A stretch of 64,000 nt of DNA from Salvia splendens (lineage: Eukaryota; Streptophyta; Magnoliopsida; Lamiales; Lamiaceae), in NCBI RefSeq assembly GCF_004379255.2, contig NC_056047.1:18180293-18244292 (forward strand), read 5' to 3'. Shown one piece after another: positions 1-9,703 of this stretch (its first letter is position 1; each line of letters opens with the position of its first letter). The notes below the pieces were generated by a model. That model made no database searches and was not told the origin of the DNA. It saw only the letters and a list, made by a program, of their open reading frames with translations. The position numbers and the translations under genes are program-made.

Positions 1-610
1 ATATTTTGCATATTGTTTGACAAGGTATCTTTGGTTGTATACTACCATGATTATCTATAGAGTAAACAAGATCAAAAAAGAAGAGAAGTCTGTCAAAGAG
101 CTGCACAGCCATCCCAGCTGGAAAGGAGTCCAACCAAGAACGATCCTCTACTGCACTGTGGCCAGATACTGGACCACTGGGGGAAATAGTAGGGGAAAAT
201 TTTGTATATTTTAAAATATTATTACTTATTTTCAGGTATTTTTATGTATATAGTGTACCATTGTGTAATTTTGAATTCTTATTGTATTGTTATTCAATTA
301 AGGTTCAGCTTTTGCGTTGCCTTTGAGATTTCTATTCCATCCATTTATGGAAAAGACTAGGTTTTCTGTTTTCATTGTGTTTTAGTTGCTTGATTTTCCA
401 ATTCAATTTGAGGACTGACTTGATGAAGGTTTAGTTTTCAATGTATTGCCCAATGTGTATTTGGGGAAAAGGAATTAGGAAAATCTAATAGGTTAGCATA
501 GTTTCCGAAAAGAAACGCTACAAAGCATGATGAAGAAAGTAGAGATATAAACATGGAATAGCAAGAGATCAGATATCACTATTTCATTAATTGTTCAACA
601 AAGATAATGG
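1..610. other. Flank of the copia fragment, no gene recognised
   Basis: I see no supportable gene here. The stretch lies downstream (minus-strand sense) of the copia RNase H region. At least part of it is probably the 3' LTR, because a polypurine-like tract followed by TGTTGA on the minus strand ends at about 806. The far LTR end could not be fixed because there is no second LTR to compare. I looked here for the rest of the methyltransferase exon 2 that is broken at 1975 and did not find it. Confidence 0.4.
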
Positions 611-1974
611 CTACAAATATCTGCCACATCTCTCCAAGTCCTTTTGTGGGTCCAAGTGCACTGCTGGCGATTCATCAATGACTCCAACATTGTCTCGTGC
701 TCCTCTTTCTTTCACGTGATCATTAACTTTAACATCTTCATGCAACATTACATTGCATGCCAATTTACTTGAGACATCAGCCTTCACTTCAGAGTGATTT
801 TCAACACGCCCCCTCAATCCAAGTGAAGCTAATGAAACTAAACCAAGCTTGTTTCTCAGCTTTATGAAGGATTGCTTGCTCAGAGGCTTTGTAAATATAT
901 CTGCGATTTGATCCATTATTGGAACATGACGCAGCTCAATCTCCTTGGCCAGCACCTTGTCTCGGACAAAGTGAATATCCAATTCAATATGCTTTGTTCT
1001 AGCATGTAGAACTGGATTCGAAGCTAATGCTATAGCACTCATGTTATCAACCCATATGACTGATCCTGACTTCCTTTGAATCTTCAACTCACCAAGTAGC
1101 GAATTCAACCAAGTCACCTCTGAAGCAGCTAGAGCAAGACTCCTGTATTCTGCTTCAGTGCTCGATCTAGCCACAACGGTTTGCTTTTTTACACACCAAG
1201 AAATCAGATTACTCCCATAGTATGTACAAAAACCACTTGTTGATCTTCTATCATCGATATCCACTGCCCAATCAGAATCTGAGAATGCTGAAATGTCTCC
1301 TATGGACTTATGAATTTGAATTCCATAATCCAGAGTTCCTGAAAGGTATCTAAGCATTCTTTTCACAGCTCTCCAATGTGTATCTAATGGAGATGACATG
1401 TATTGGCTAACCTTGTTAACAGCAAAGTTGATGTCTGGTCTTGTAATGGTTGCATACTGAAGTGCACCTACAATACTCCTGTACAACTTTGGATCATCAA
1501 CTGGTTTACCAATATTTTTGCTCAACTCAGATCCAGAGACCATAGGAGTTGGACATCCTTTGGATCCTAGCATATTAGCTTTCTTTAAAAGATCCTTGAT
1601 ATAAGCAGACTAACATAGATGCAATCCATTGTCAACCATTTTCACAACTTCAACTCCTAAAAACAGATTCACCTCCCCAAGATCTTTTAGAGAAAAGTGA
1701 GAATTCAGTTGAGAAATCACATTCTTAATAGAAGAAGAACTTTCAATAATCAACATGTCATCTACATAGATTAGGAGATATATCACATCACATTCCCTCT
1801 GTCTGAAGAACATTGATGCATCTGCCTTAGATTGAGAAAATCCCAGAGAGATGAGAACTGAGTGAACAGTAAGAAACCAGGCTCTTGAAGCCTGTTTTAG
1901 GCCATAAATTGCTTTGTTCAATTTGCAAACCAAGTGAGGTCCACCTTGCTCGAAACCTATAGGCTGCTTCATAT
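611..1974 (-). mobile_element. 5'-truncated Ty1/copia retrotransposon fragment (RT C-terminal half plus RNase H)
   Basis: The minus strand encodes the last part of a copia polyprotein. Reverse transcriptase lies at 1972-1613 with AIYGLKQASRAWF and the catalytic YVDDM block. RNase H lies at 1573-611 with the WVDN and ADIFTKPLS blocks typical of the copia C terminus. Both parts are in one frame but are interrupted by an in-frame TAG at 1610-1612, so the fragment is not functional. Gag, protease, integrase and the start of RT are absent. The 5' break at about 1974 abuts methyltransferase exon 2 sequence. A candidate 3' LTR start (TGTTGA after a purine-rich tract) lies at 806, inside the open frame. 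The other LTR end was not found. Confidence 0.88.
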
Positions 1975-3493
1975 GTCTGTTGCTATCACATTCTTGTAAA
2001 ACTTGGCCAACTGTTCACATCAATGAAGCATGCATTTAGAACTCTAACCCAAGATTACACACAGGAAAAGGAGAGAGAGAGGACTTACTGAGCAGGCTGC
2101 TTGGCCAGTGCCGGTGCCGGCATCCCATGCTAGTTCATGAGAGGGGGCATTGGAAGCAATGAAATGGAAGAGTTCTTTGTTGGGGTACAAACCCATCCCA
2201 CATCGAATGAGTGAGGGAAGTTGGAAGGTGTATATAATTCCTGTCCAACCTCAATTAGTTTGAGGCCTTCTGGGTGTGACCAAAAACAAATCCGTGCAGG
2301 CTTGACCCAAAGCGGACAATATCAAACTAATGTTACAGTCGACGATCCTAACAAGTGGTATCAGAGCCCAGGTGGCTATGGGTTGTGCCTGGATGAGCCC
2401 CGGTTAGGGTCGGGTCCTGAAGGACTCGGGTTAGAGTCGGGCCCAGGATGACCCAGGGGCCAGGTTTGGAACGACCCATGTTTGTGTCGACTGCATTCCC
2501 GATGTGGTCTCGGTTTGAGGGGAGGTTTGTTGGGTTACAAACCTATCCCACATCGGATGAGTGAGGGAAGTTGGAAGGTGTATATAATTCATGTCCAACC
2601 CCAATTAGTTTAAGGCCTTTTGAGAGTGACCCAATAACAAATCCGTGCGGGCTTGACCCAAAGCGGACAATATCAAACTAATGTTGCAGTCGACGATCCT
2701 AACAAGTGGTATCAGAGCCCAGGTGGCTATGGGTTGTGCCTGGATGAGCCCCGGTTAGGGTCGGGCCGTGAAGGACTCGGGTTAGAGTCGGGCCCAGGAT
2801 GACCCAGGGGCCAGGGTTGGAACAACCCATGTTTGTGTCGACTGCGTTCCCGATGTGGTCTCGGTTTGAGAAGAGGTTTGTTGGGTTACAAACCTATCCC
2901 ACATCGGATGAGTGAGGGAAGTTGGAAGGTGTATATAATTCATGTCCAACCCCAGTTTGAGGCCTTTTGGGAGTGACCCAATAACAAATCTGTGCTGGCT
3001 TGACCCAAAGCGGACAATATCAAACTAATGTTGCAGTCGACGATCCTAACAAGTGGTATCAGAGCCCAGGTGGCTATGGGTTGTGCCTGGATGAGCCTCG
3101 GTTAGGGTCGGGCCCTGAAGGACTCGGGTTAGAGTCGGGCCCAGGATGACCCAGGGGCCAGGGTTGGAACGACCATGTTTGTGTCGACTGCGTTCCCGAT
3201 GTGGTCTCGGTTTGAGGGGAGGTTTGTTGGGTTACAAACCTATCCTACATCGGATGAGTGAGGGAAGTTGGAAGGTGTATATAATTCCTGTCCAACCCCA
3301 ATTAGTTTGAGGCCTTTTGGGAGTGACCCAAAAACAAATCCGTGTGGGCTTGACCCAAAGCGGACAATATCAAACTAATGTTGCGGTCGACGGTCCTAAC
3401 ATTCTTATGGGTAATTAGGCCTGCCCCATAATACTGTTTTGATTGATAAATAGGATTATCCCCAGAGTTCTACTTGATCAACAAATCTGCCAT
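1975..3493 (-). pseudogene. Relic of a SAM-dependent methyltransferase paralogue, split by a TRIM array and a copia fragment
   Basis: The minus strand holds a paralogue of the intact methyltransferase at 4700-5608. A start-like MADLLIK block begins at 3493, followed by an in-frame TAG. After extra sequence comes GRPNYP, then the 2178-3401 TRIM array. Coding then resumes with ELFHFIASNAPSHELAWDAG and the SAM-binding GTGTGQAA block, ending at 2089 before an intact GTAAGT donor. A short intron (2088-2012) ends in AG, and exon 2 starts at 2011 (LAKFYKNVIATD). It stops at about 1975, where the copia fragment begins. The rest of exon 2 is missing from the window. This is a dead gene with still-readable splice sites. 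The intact copy uses the same exon phase. Confidence 0.85.
2178..3401 (+). mobile_element. Tandem TRIM (miniature LTR retrotransposon) array: four LTRs, three internal segments
   Basis: Four near-identical LTRs (2178-2353, 2528-2704, 2879-3051, 3225-3401; about 175 bp each, TGTTGGG...CCTAACA) alternate with three internal segments of about 174 bp. Each internal segment starts with a TGGTATCAGAGC primer-binding site (complementary to the initiator Met tRNA 3' end) and ends with a purine tract (GAGGGGAGG or GAGAAGAGG) before the next LTR. There is no coding capacity, as expected for TRIMs. A perfect 5-bp target duplication TTCTT flanks the whole array (2173-2177 and 3402-3406). This shows one insertion event into the methyltransferase relic exon, with tandem growth before or after it. 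The open frame over 2221-2451 is only LTR sequence. Confidence 0.93.
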
Positions 3494-4699
3494 ATTCTCT
3501 ATGTGTGTTTGTGATAATTTGAAGAGTAAGATTAATGTGAAGCATGTTGGTTATTTTATTGTAATTGGAGTAACTTGATTGATCAATATTGTTATAGTGA
3601 GACATCATACAAGTTTGGTAAGTGCGGAGTGCACGCTTGTTTGAATTCATTATGATTAGACGGGGGTTCGGGGGCAGTGCCCCCGAGTAGCGGGGTCCAA
3701 GGGGCAGAGCCTCTGGCTTGGGTCGAGCTGTATAGAAAATTCATTCGGAGATATAATTTCTGATAGTCTAAGAACTAATTTATAATTTTCGAAACCCTTT
3801 GAAAAAACAGTTAAAATCGGTTAAGAAACAAAGAGACGCAACGTTTCGTTTCAGGCCTCTTCTTATTGATCATTTTTCGGTTCAAAGTACAGATCGCAGA
3901 ATCAACATACAAAACTTCAAAACCTGAATTGTATCCGATCAAATATTAGTAGATCCACCAAATTGATTTGATCTGAAAGTATTTCACGTCATTCAGGATA
4001 TCATATTGTTCATATTTGAGTAAATATCTGTAAGAAAGCATGTGTTAGATAATATAGTAGTAGTTGGGTGCAATGTCATTGTTCATTGCTGGGGAAGGTC
4101 CATCCAGTGTAGTTGGTCAAAGTAGAGAAACAAGATTTGTCTTCTTTCTTTATAGCCATTACCAATAAGTCCACTACAATCTTGAACCAATTCTTTATTA
4201 CTACTTGTGTTGTTTGGTAGTATTTAGGAGTAATTAAATAACTGCGTTTATTTGGTGTAACTGATATTAATGATTTGCTTTAGAATTTTTTTTTATTTTG
4301 TGTCTTCGTAATAATTGGCAGTGTTACAAAGCTAAAACAGGCAAAGGCTTTAATGGGATATTTTTATTCTTTATTTATCATGTAATGAGTTGAGAGAAAG
4401 TCTTGCTAATTAATAACAAAGCTTTAATGAAAATTGAACCTATGAATTTTAATTTATCTTCAAAGCGTATATATTCAATTTTAATTGAACAATTCAAATT
4501 AGAATTGATATGGAATAGTAACATTTGTTTAGTTTATGTAATTCTATTTTTGTTCCACCCACTTTTACTTACAAAACCAATTATACAATTTCCAGAAACG
4601 AGACACCAATTTCATTAATTTAATTTTATGTTAATCACACAACATTTTTATTCATCAAAAACCAAATACTAAAATAAACCAAATTTGGGGTTTGTTGAA
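3494..4699. other. Intergenic, AT-rich, with a GC-rich hairpin
   Basis: No gene was found between the relic start and the 3' end of the intact methyltransferase. The only outstanding feature is a GC-rich island at about 3660-3720 with the hairpin listed separately. The following 150 bp looks like degraded LTR-type sequence, but I cannot assign it. Confidence 0.45.
3669..3685. repeat. Perfect GC hairpin, 8-bp arms
   Basis: CGGGGGCA and TGCCCCCG flank a single base. The hairpin sits in a G-rich island (about 3660-3720) in otherwise AT-rich DNA. Similar G-rich blocks occur in plant LTRs, so this may be an LTR remnant. Confidence 0.5.
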
Positions 4700-5608
4700 T
4701 CATGATGAACCGACCTTCCCTACCCTGAGGTAGACCGGGAAAACTACGGTTTTCTGGGTCACGCCATCTCTGGACCAGGCCGCAGTGAACCGGTCGATCA
4801 CCTCACCGGTGAGCAGCTCCACCCCCTTTTCCTTCGCTGTCTGGTACGCCGACCAAGACCTCAGATACGTGAAAAAGCCCTCCAAATCCATCTCTTTCTC
4901 CGCGTTGAACCGGACCGGCCCAGTGTCCTCGAGCCCATCCACCGGTTCAAACGGGAACTCGACCGTCTCATACTTCCGGTCCACCAGCCCCCGGGCGGAG
5001 TCCCAATACGGACGGGAATCCACCGTGTAGAACCGGTGGAAGACAGCGTCGACGGCGGCGTCCACCTCGGGGGTGGTGTAGCACCAGGCCGCGAGGACGC
5101 CGCCGGGTTTCTTGAGGAGCCACTTGGCCCGGTCGTAGAAGGCCGGGCGGTCGAACCAGTGCATGGCTTGCGCGACCGCCACAAGATCAAAGGTGGACTG
5201 CGAGCCCACCTTCGTGTGGAGCTCGTCCATGGTGACGGCCGCGGTGGTGCAGCGGTAGGTTATGTTCGGGTGCGGCGCCGCCAGTTCGAGCTGCGCTGGG
5301 CTCGTGTCGGTGGCGATTACATTGTCGTAAATCGCAGCCAACTGATCATCAATTATGCGTAGATTAAAGTAATAAAAGTGAGAAAATGTATTAGTACATT
5401 TTATTTAAAAAAAAATGACTCTGCGCTACTGTTGAAGAACAAAGAGAATAGTAGTTACAGAAAGGGCGGCTTGGCCGGTGCCGGTTCCAACATCCCAGGC
5501 AAGATTGTGGGAAGGGGTTTTAGAAGCGATGAAATCGAATAATTGTTGAGGGTAAGTTGGTCTACTCTCTGAATACTCCTTTGCCTGCTTCACGAACAAT
5601 TCTGCCAT
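4700..5608 (-). CDS. SAM-dependent methyltransferase (Methyltransf_11 / DDB_G0268948-like)
   Basis: Two exons: 5608-5459 and 5341-4700, stop TGA at 4700-4702. The intron (5458-5342) is GT-AG and phase 0. The product is 263 aa, the usual length for this plant family. The N terminus MAELFVKQAKEYSESRPTYP leads into the SAM-binding motif I (AWDVGTGTGQAAL, residues about 37-49). The acidic turn VIATDTS at about residue 58 and the QAMHWFD block near residue 109 follow, as in class I Rossmann methyltransferases. The substrate is unknown, so calling it a generic small-molecule methyltransferase is family inference. Exon 2 is notably GC-rich compared with its surroundings. A longer upstream in-frame start exists, but the 5608 ATG gives the conserved family N terminus. 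A degraded paralogue lies 1.2 kb away on the same strand. Confidence 0.9.
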
Positions 5609-5609
5609 T

Positions 5610-5629
5610 TTCTCTCTCTCTCTCTCTCT
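5610..5629. repeat. (CT)n microsatellite in the methyltransferase 5' leader
   Basis: A TCTCTC run sits directly upstream of the ATG at 5608. It reads as GA repeats in the mRNA-sense strand. CT/GA tracts are common in plant 5' leaders. Confidence 0.8.
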
Positions 5630-5632
5630 TAA

Positions 5633-8210
5633 TTTCTGCGTCTGGATTAGATTTGAGCATATATTTATAGACAATTAATATTTGACTGATTCTTTTGAAG
5701 AGGAAGATTCGTGCTTGTTTCTTTCTCATGAGGTGGATATTTGTGTTCAAATTTTATTTTGCCACAGAAGCATGCTTTAATTTCGTTTCTTTATTCGATA
5801 AGTACTGAATACTGATCCTAAATGATGTTCCTGTTTATGCTAGCTACCAATCCTCAAATGTTTCATCTCCTTTTATCTTTTTACACAGTGTCAACTAAAA
5901 TATGTCGAATTAGGAAAAAGACAAATGCTATGCTACATAGGAGTACATTATTATGTAAATATAATCCTTGAACATCATTTTCATTTAATGCACTTCTAAT
6001 AGTATTTAATTTGATTTTAGTATATTTTTTAAATTCATGATCAAAAGAAACAATTTAAATAACTTGAGGGGGACGGAATATTGCGCTAAATATAAGGTTA
6101 ATTAATTTTTATGGAAATATTTTACACAGTTTTGAACTCTTAAAATTTTATTAAATTGTGACAGTGTTATTGATCTCTAACCATTTATATTAAACTCAAA
6201 CTCATTTTAGTGTAAAATGTTATATCAAGGAGTATGATTTTACTCCAACCATTTACACTAAACTCAAACTTAAAAGAATATTCTCTATATTACTCCCTCC
6301 GTCCGTGAAGGGTATGCATTATTTCCTTTTTCATCCGTCTTCAAAGAGTATGAATATTCCAATTTGAAAACTTTCTTCTCTCTAATAAGGTGAGACTCAT
6401 TATCCACTAACAATGCTTAAAAAACTTTTTTTTCTATCTCTCTCTTACTTTATCAATAATGTATTAAAACTCGTGTCGAACCCAAAGTTCATACTCTTTG
6501 GAGACGGAGGGAGTATGTCTTTTTCACTCACAAAATTTAAAAAACTTTTGGGTTTGGGTTTAATGTAAATTTAAAGATAAGTATTTTTTTCCCAAAAACT
6601 AAAAATAGAATTAATTTTAAAGTACTATTGGAACTAATTACCTATATCATTTAAAAATTTTAGAATACCATTGGAGATGGTTTTATAACACAATGCAAAA
6701 TGCATTGAATTACATGAATCAGTCCCTTTCATCATACCACAGAACACTGGCAATAATTGATTCATCTTTTCTCCAAAAATAAAGAAAAAACTACTTTTGT
6801 TTTTATGTTTGTTAGCCAATAAGGTATCAACACATTAAGGAAAATGACATGTATTGACCAATATTATGCGTTTATATATCATAGGCTTTTATTTTTAGTA
6901 ATGGTAATATGCTTTTTGTGGATTTTTGTACTTACAATATACATTAAAATATTTATGCTACACAAAAGTCTGAATAAAGTTTCCAAAAAAAAATTTCGAT
7001 TATTTTGCTAAAGTATTGTGATTATGTGAGGGCCAATTTTTGAAATTAAGAGTAGGGAGTGGAGACTGACTTTTCTTTTTCTTTTTGCGTTAGAATATTG
7101 GACCCATATATATTATTTACTTCATTAAATTGAGATTGTTTTATCTCTCTACTTAAGGAATGGACTATTAAGGATATTATATACTCCTTTGGCTTAACAA
7201 AAGTAGTCTTATAAATAAATTATACAAATTTTAATAAAACCATGATAAAATAAGAGATAATAAAAGAATAATACTCCTTTTGTCCCACCATAGAATTGAT
7301 ATGTAATTAAATCATTTCTCATTTTTGGTCAGGTTTGACCACTGGTGTTCCCAATACGCCTTCAGCGGAATCGGATTAATCTTGCTCAATCGGGCTTACG
7401 GATTAAGGCGAAAATCTCCTAGCGGCGCTACAACCCATTAGTAGTAAATGTCAATTTTAATCATAAACATTACTAAAATATGAAAAATAGGTTAATATAG
7501 TAAAATCAGACCGACAACTTCACACTCCATAACTCACCTCAGTCATCCTCTCCCGCCGGAGCTAAAACGCTGGTTGTGGGCGCTCAACGGCTGTCCATAG
7601 CTAGCCGGATAGCCCTACAGAATTAAAAGGGTATCTATCCTTTCTTGATTTCCCTTTTTTCTTTTTCTGAGGTATTATTGCAATTACGCATAGTGGCAGT
7701 TGATTTTTTTTTCTTGACGCTGGTTTTAGTATTTATTCAGTCTCTTACGCTGCTCACTGCCTTGACCTTGCTCTACACTGATGTCCATTTTATCCATCCT
7801 TTTTGTCATTATTCTATTTAAGATCTATTTTTTTTAATTGTGAAGTATTGAACTTCAAGATTGAGGTTTTATTTGTTCTAAAATATGTAGTGCAGAAAAA
7901 AAGTTAGGTTTTTATGAACAATTAGTAGCATAGGAGTTTATGTTAAGTATCTCTACAATTCTCTAGCTTTAGTTTGTGATTTAATGATCAGCAAGATAGT
8001 TAGAAACTAGTTGTGTTTATTGTAATGGTTGTGAATGCTTTGATTTGGTGGCTGCCATATAGGTTTTGATGTTTTCTTTATGACATATTGAATCCAATGT
8101 AATGTTTCTTGATTCCCATTCCTTTTAATAGTGCTATGATTTTCATGACTTTTTCCTATTTTTGTGAGCATTTTAGGCTTTAGGTTGGTTTTGCTGAGAT
8201 CATAGCCAGA
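5633..8210. other. Intergenic, AT-rich
   Basis: I recognise no gene here except the Stowaway MITE at 6293-6513. A single Stowaway-like end near 7272 and a moderately GC-rich stretch at about 7330-7620 could not be assigned. The last few hundred bases are the 5' flank of the P5CR copy. Confidence 0.45.
6293..6513. mobile_element. Stowaway-like MITE
   Basis: The inverted ends CTCCCTCCGTC...GACGGAGGGAG are flanked by TA dinucleotides (6291-6292 and 6514-6515), the target duplication of Tc1/mariner-type MITEs. The internal sequence closely matches the copies at 38263 and 45684. Confidence 0.88.
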
Positions 8211-9495
8211 ATGGCCAACGTTACGCCAATTCCGACTGAATCGTGCAAGGTTGGTTTCATTGGAGCTGGGAAAATGGCGGAGAGCATTGCCAGAGGTGTC
8301 GTCAGTTCAGGCGTTTTGCCGGCTTCCCAAGTCCAGACAGCTCATCTTGGCGCGAGGCGTTCAGTCTTTGAATCATTTGGAGAAAGTCTTTGATCAGAAC
8401 AGTCAGGTGCTCGCTCTCGTGCTTGAATTGTTATATTTTTCCACGTTGCCCTTCATTTTCTTCAACGGGGGAGTGAAATGTGATACTTCTTCATCGTAAC
8501 TCCATTCTGTTTTCGCAATATCTGAAGGACAGGTAGTCCAAGATAGCGATGTAGTTATATTCTCCGCGAAACCTCAAGTTGGTAATTTCTCGTTGCTGTT
8601 ATTTTCTCCCCCCTCTCCACTGCGTCTCGTTTTTCTCATGTGAAATCATTACCGTGCTACTTGATGGAATTGGTAGCTAGCTGATAGATATCCGCTTTCA
8701 TTTTCATTCCCGGTTTTTCTAATCTCTGTTTCCTTGTGTTGTTCGAATATGTAGTGAAAGACGTGGTGATGCAGTTAAGGCCACTTCTTTCAGAGAAGCA
8801 GCTTTTAGTGTCGGTTGTCGCTGGAGTCAAGCTAAAAGATTTGCTGGTTCGTATAGTTTACTGCTGAGCTAGATTATTGTACTCGTGTATAATCTATAAC
8901 GAGCTTTACCTGCGTTACCGTTTGACACGTTTTCAGGAGTGGGAAGATCACAGCCGATTCGTTAGGGTAGTGCCCAACACCCCAGCTGCTGTTGGTGTAG
9001 CTGCGTCTGGTATAGCTCTCTACTAGTGTATGAACTGTTTACGTATTAATAGAGTTGAGTGTCGGTGTATCGTGGCCTTGAGATTGTCGAGATCTTTTGT
9101 TGGATTGCAGTGCTAGTGGACCGGCATACGTCTTCTTAGCGATTGAAGCTTTAGCCGATGGAGGTGTGGCTGCCGGTCTACCTCGTGAGCTCTCATTTGG
9201 TCTGGCTTCTCAAACAGTACATCAATGTGGTGATTCAAATTTTTTCTTGCTTTGCCAAAAATGACTGACCCGAGTCGCCCGGCCTCAATCTGACGATATC
9301 GTTCAGGTACTGGGAGCAGCATCAATGGCAACAAGCACGGGCAAACACCCCGGCCAGCTCAAAGATGGCGTGGCTTCGCCTGGTGGCACGACCATAGCCG
9401 GGATTCACGAGCTGGAAAAGGCAGGCTTTCGAGGCATTCTGATGAATGCGGTCGTCACTGCTGCAAAGCGCAGCCAGGAGCTTTCTAAGAATTAG
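8211..9495 (+). pseudogene. P5CR: Pyrroline-5-carboxylate reductase copy, frameshifted and missing an internal exon
   Basis: The exons that can be read are 8211-8406 (VGFIGAGKMAESIA, the NAD(P)-binding Rossmann start), 8533-8581 (DSDVVIFSAKPQV), 8755-8846 (SVVAGVKLKDLL), 8937-9009 (VPNTPAAVGVAAS), 9111-9216 ([18 protein letters not shown]) and 9307-9495 ([18 protein letters not shown], ending [11 protein letters not shown]). The family catalyses the last step of proline synthesis. Two lesions are visible. Exon 1 loses frame just after FESFG, so reading straight through stops at 8391-8393. The family block between AAS and SGPAYV, about 40 residues, is absent because only about 100 bp separate those exons. 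Skipping it breaks the frame. All remaining splice sites look intact, so decay is probably recent. An assembly or sequencing deletion is the main alternative. Confidence 0.82.
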
Positions 9496-9703
9496 GTTTC
9501 CTGGTAACTTTTGCAAAGCCTCTACCCCATCAATTCTCCCAAATTTGAGTTAGGATGTTAGCTATATTGATATAAAATTTTATCTTCTTCATCAGTTTGA
9601 GGAGGATGTATAATAAAACTATTTGAGCTATTCTCTTATAAATTAGACTAATATACACTATTTCTGGAACATATGATCTCGTTTCTCGTCCGATCAACGG
9701 TGG

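Noticed and set aside
17..214. 65-aa plus-strand frame at the left edge
   Set aside because: No family recognised, no codon bias, and likely copia LTR or flank.
2356..2367. TGGTATCAGAGC considered as part of a tRNA gene
   Set aside because: It is the retroelement primer-binding site. No cloverleaf sequence surrounds it.
2221..2451. 76-aa open frame
   Set aside because: It lies wholly inside TRIM LTR and internal sequence that repeats three more times with changes.
4785..5362. Frames antisense to or overlapping methyltransferase exon 2
   Set aside because: Shadows of the GC-rich real exon.
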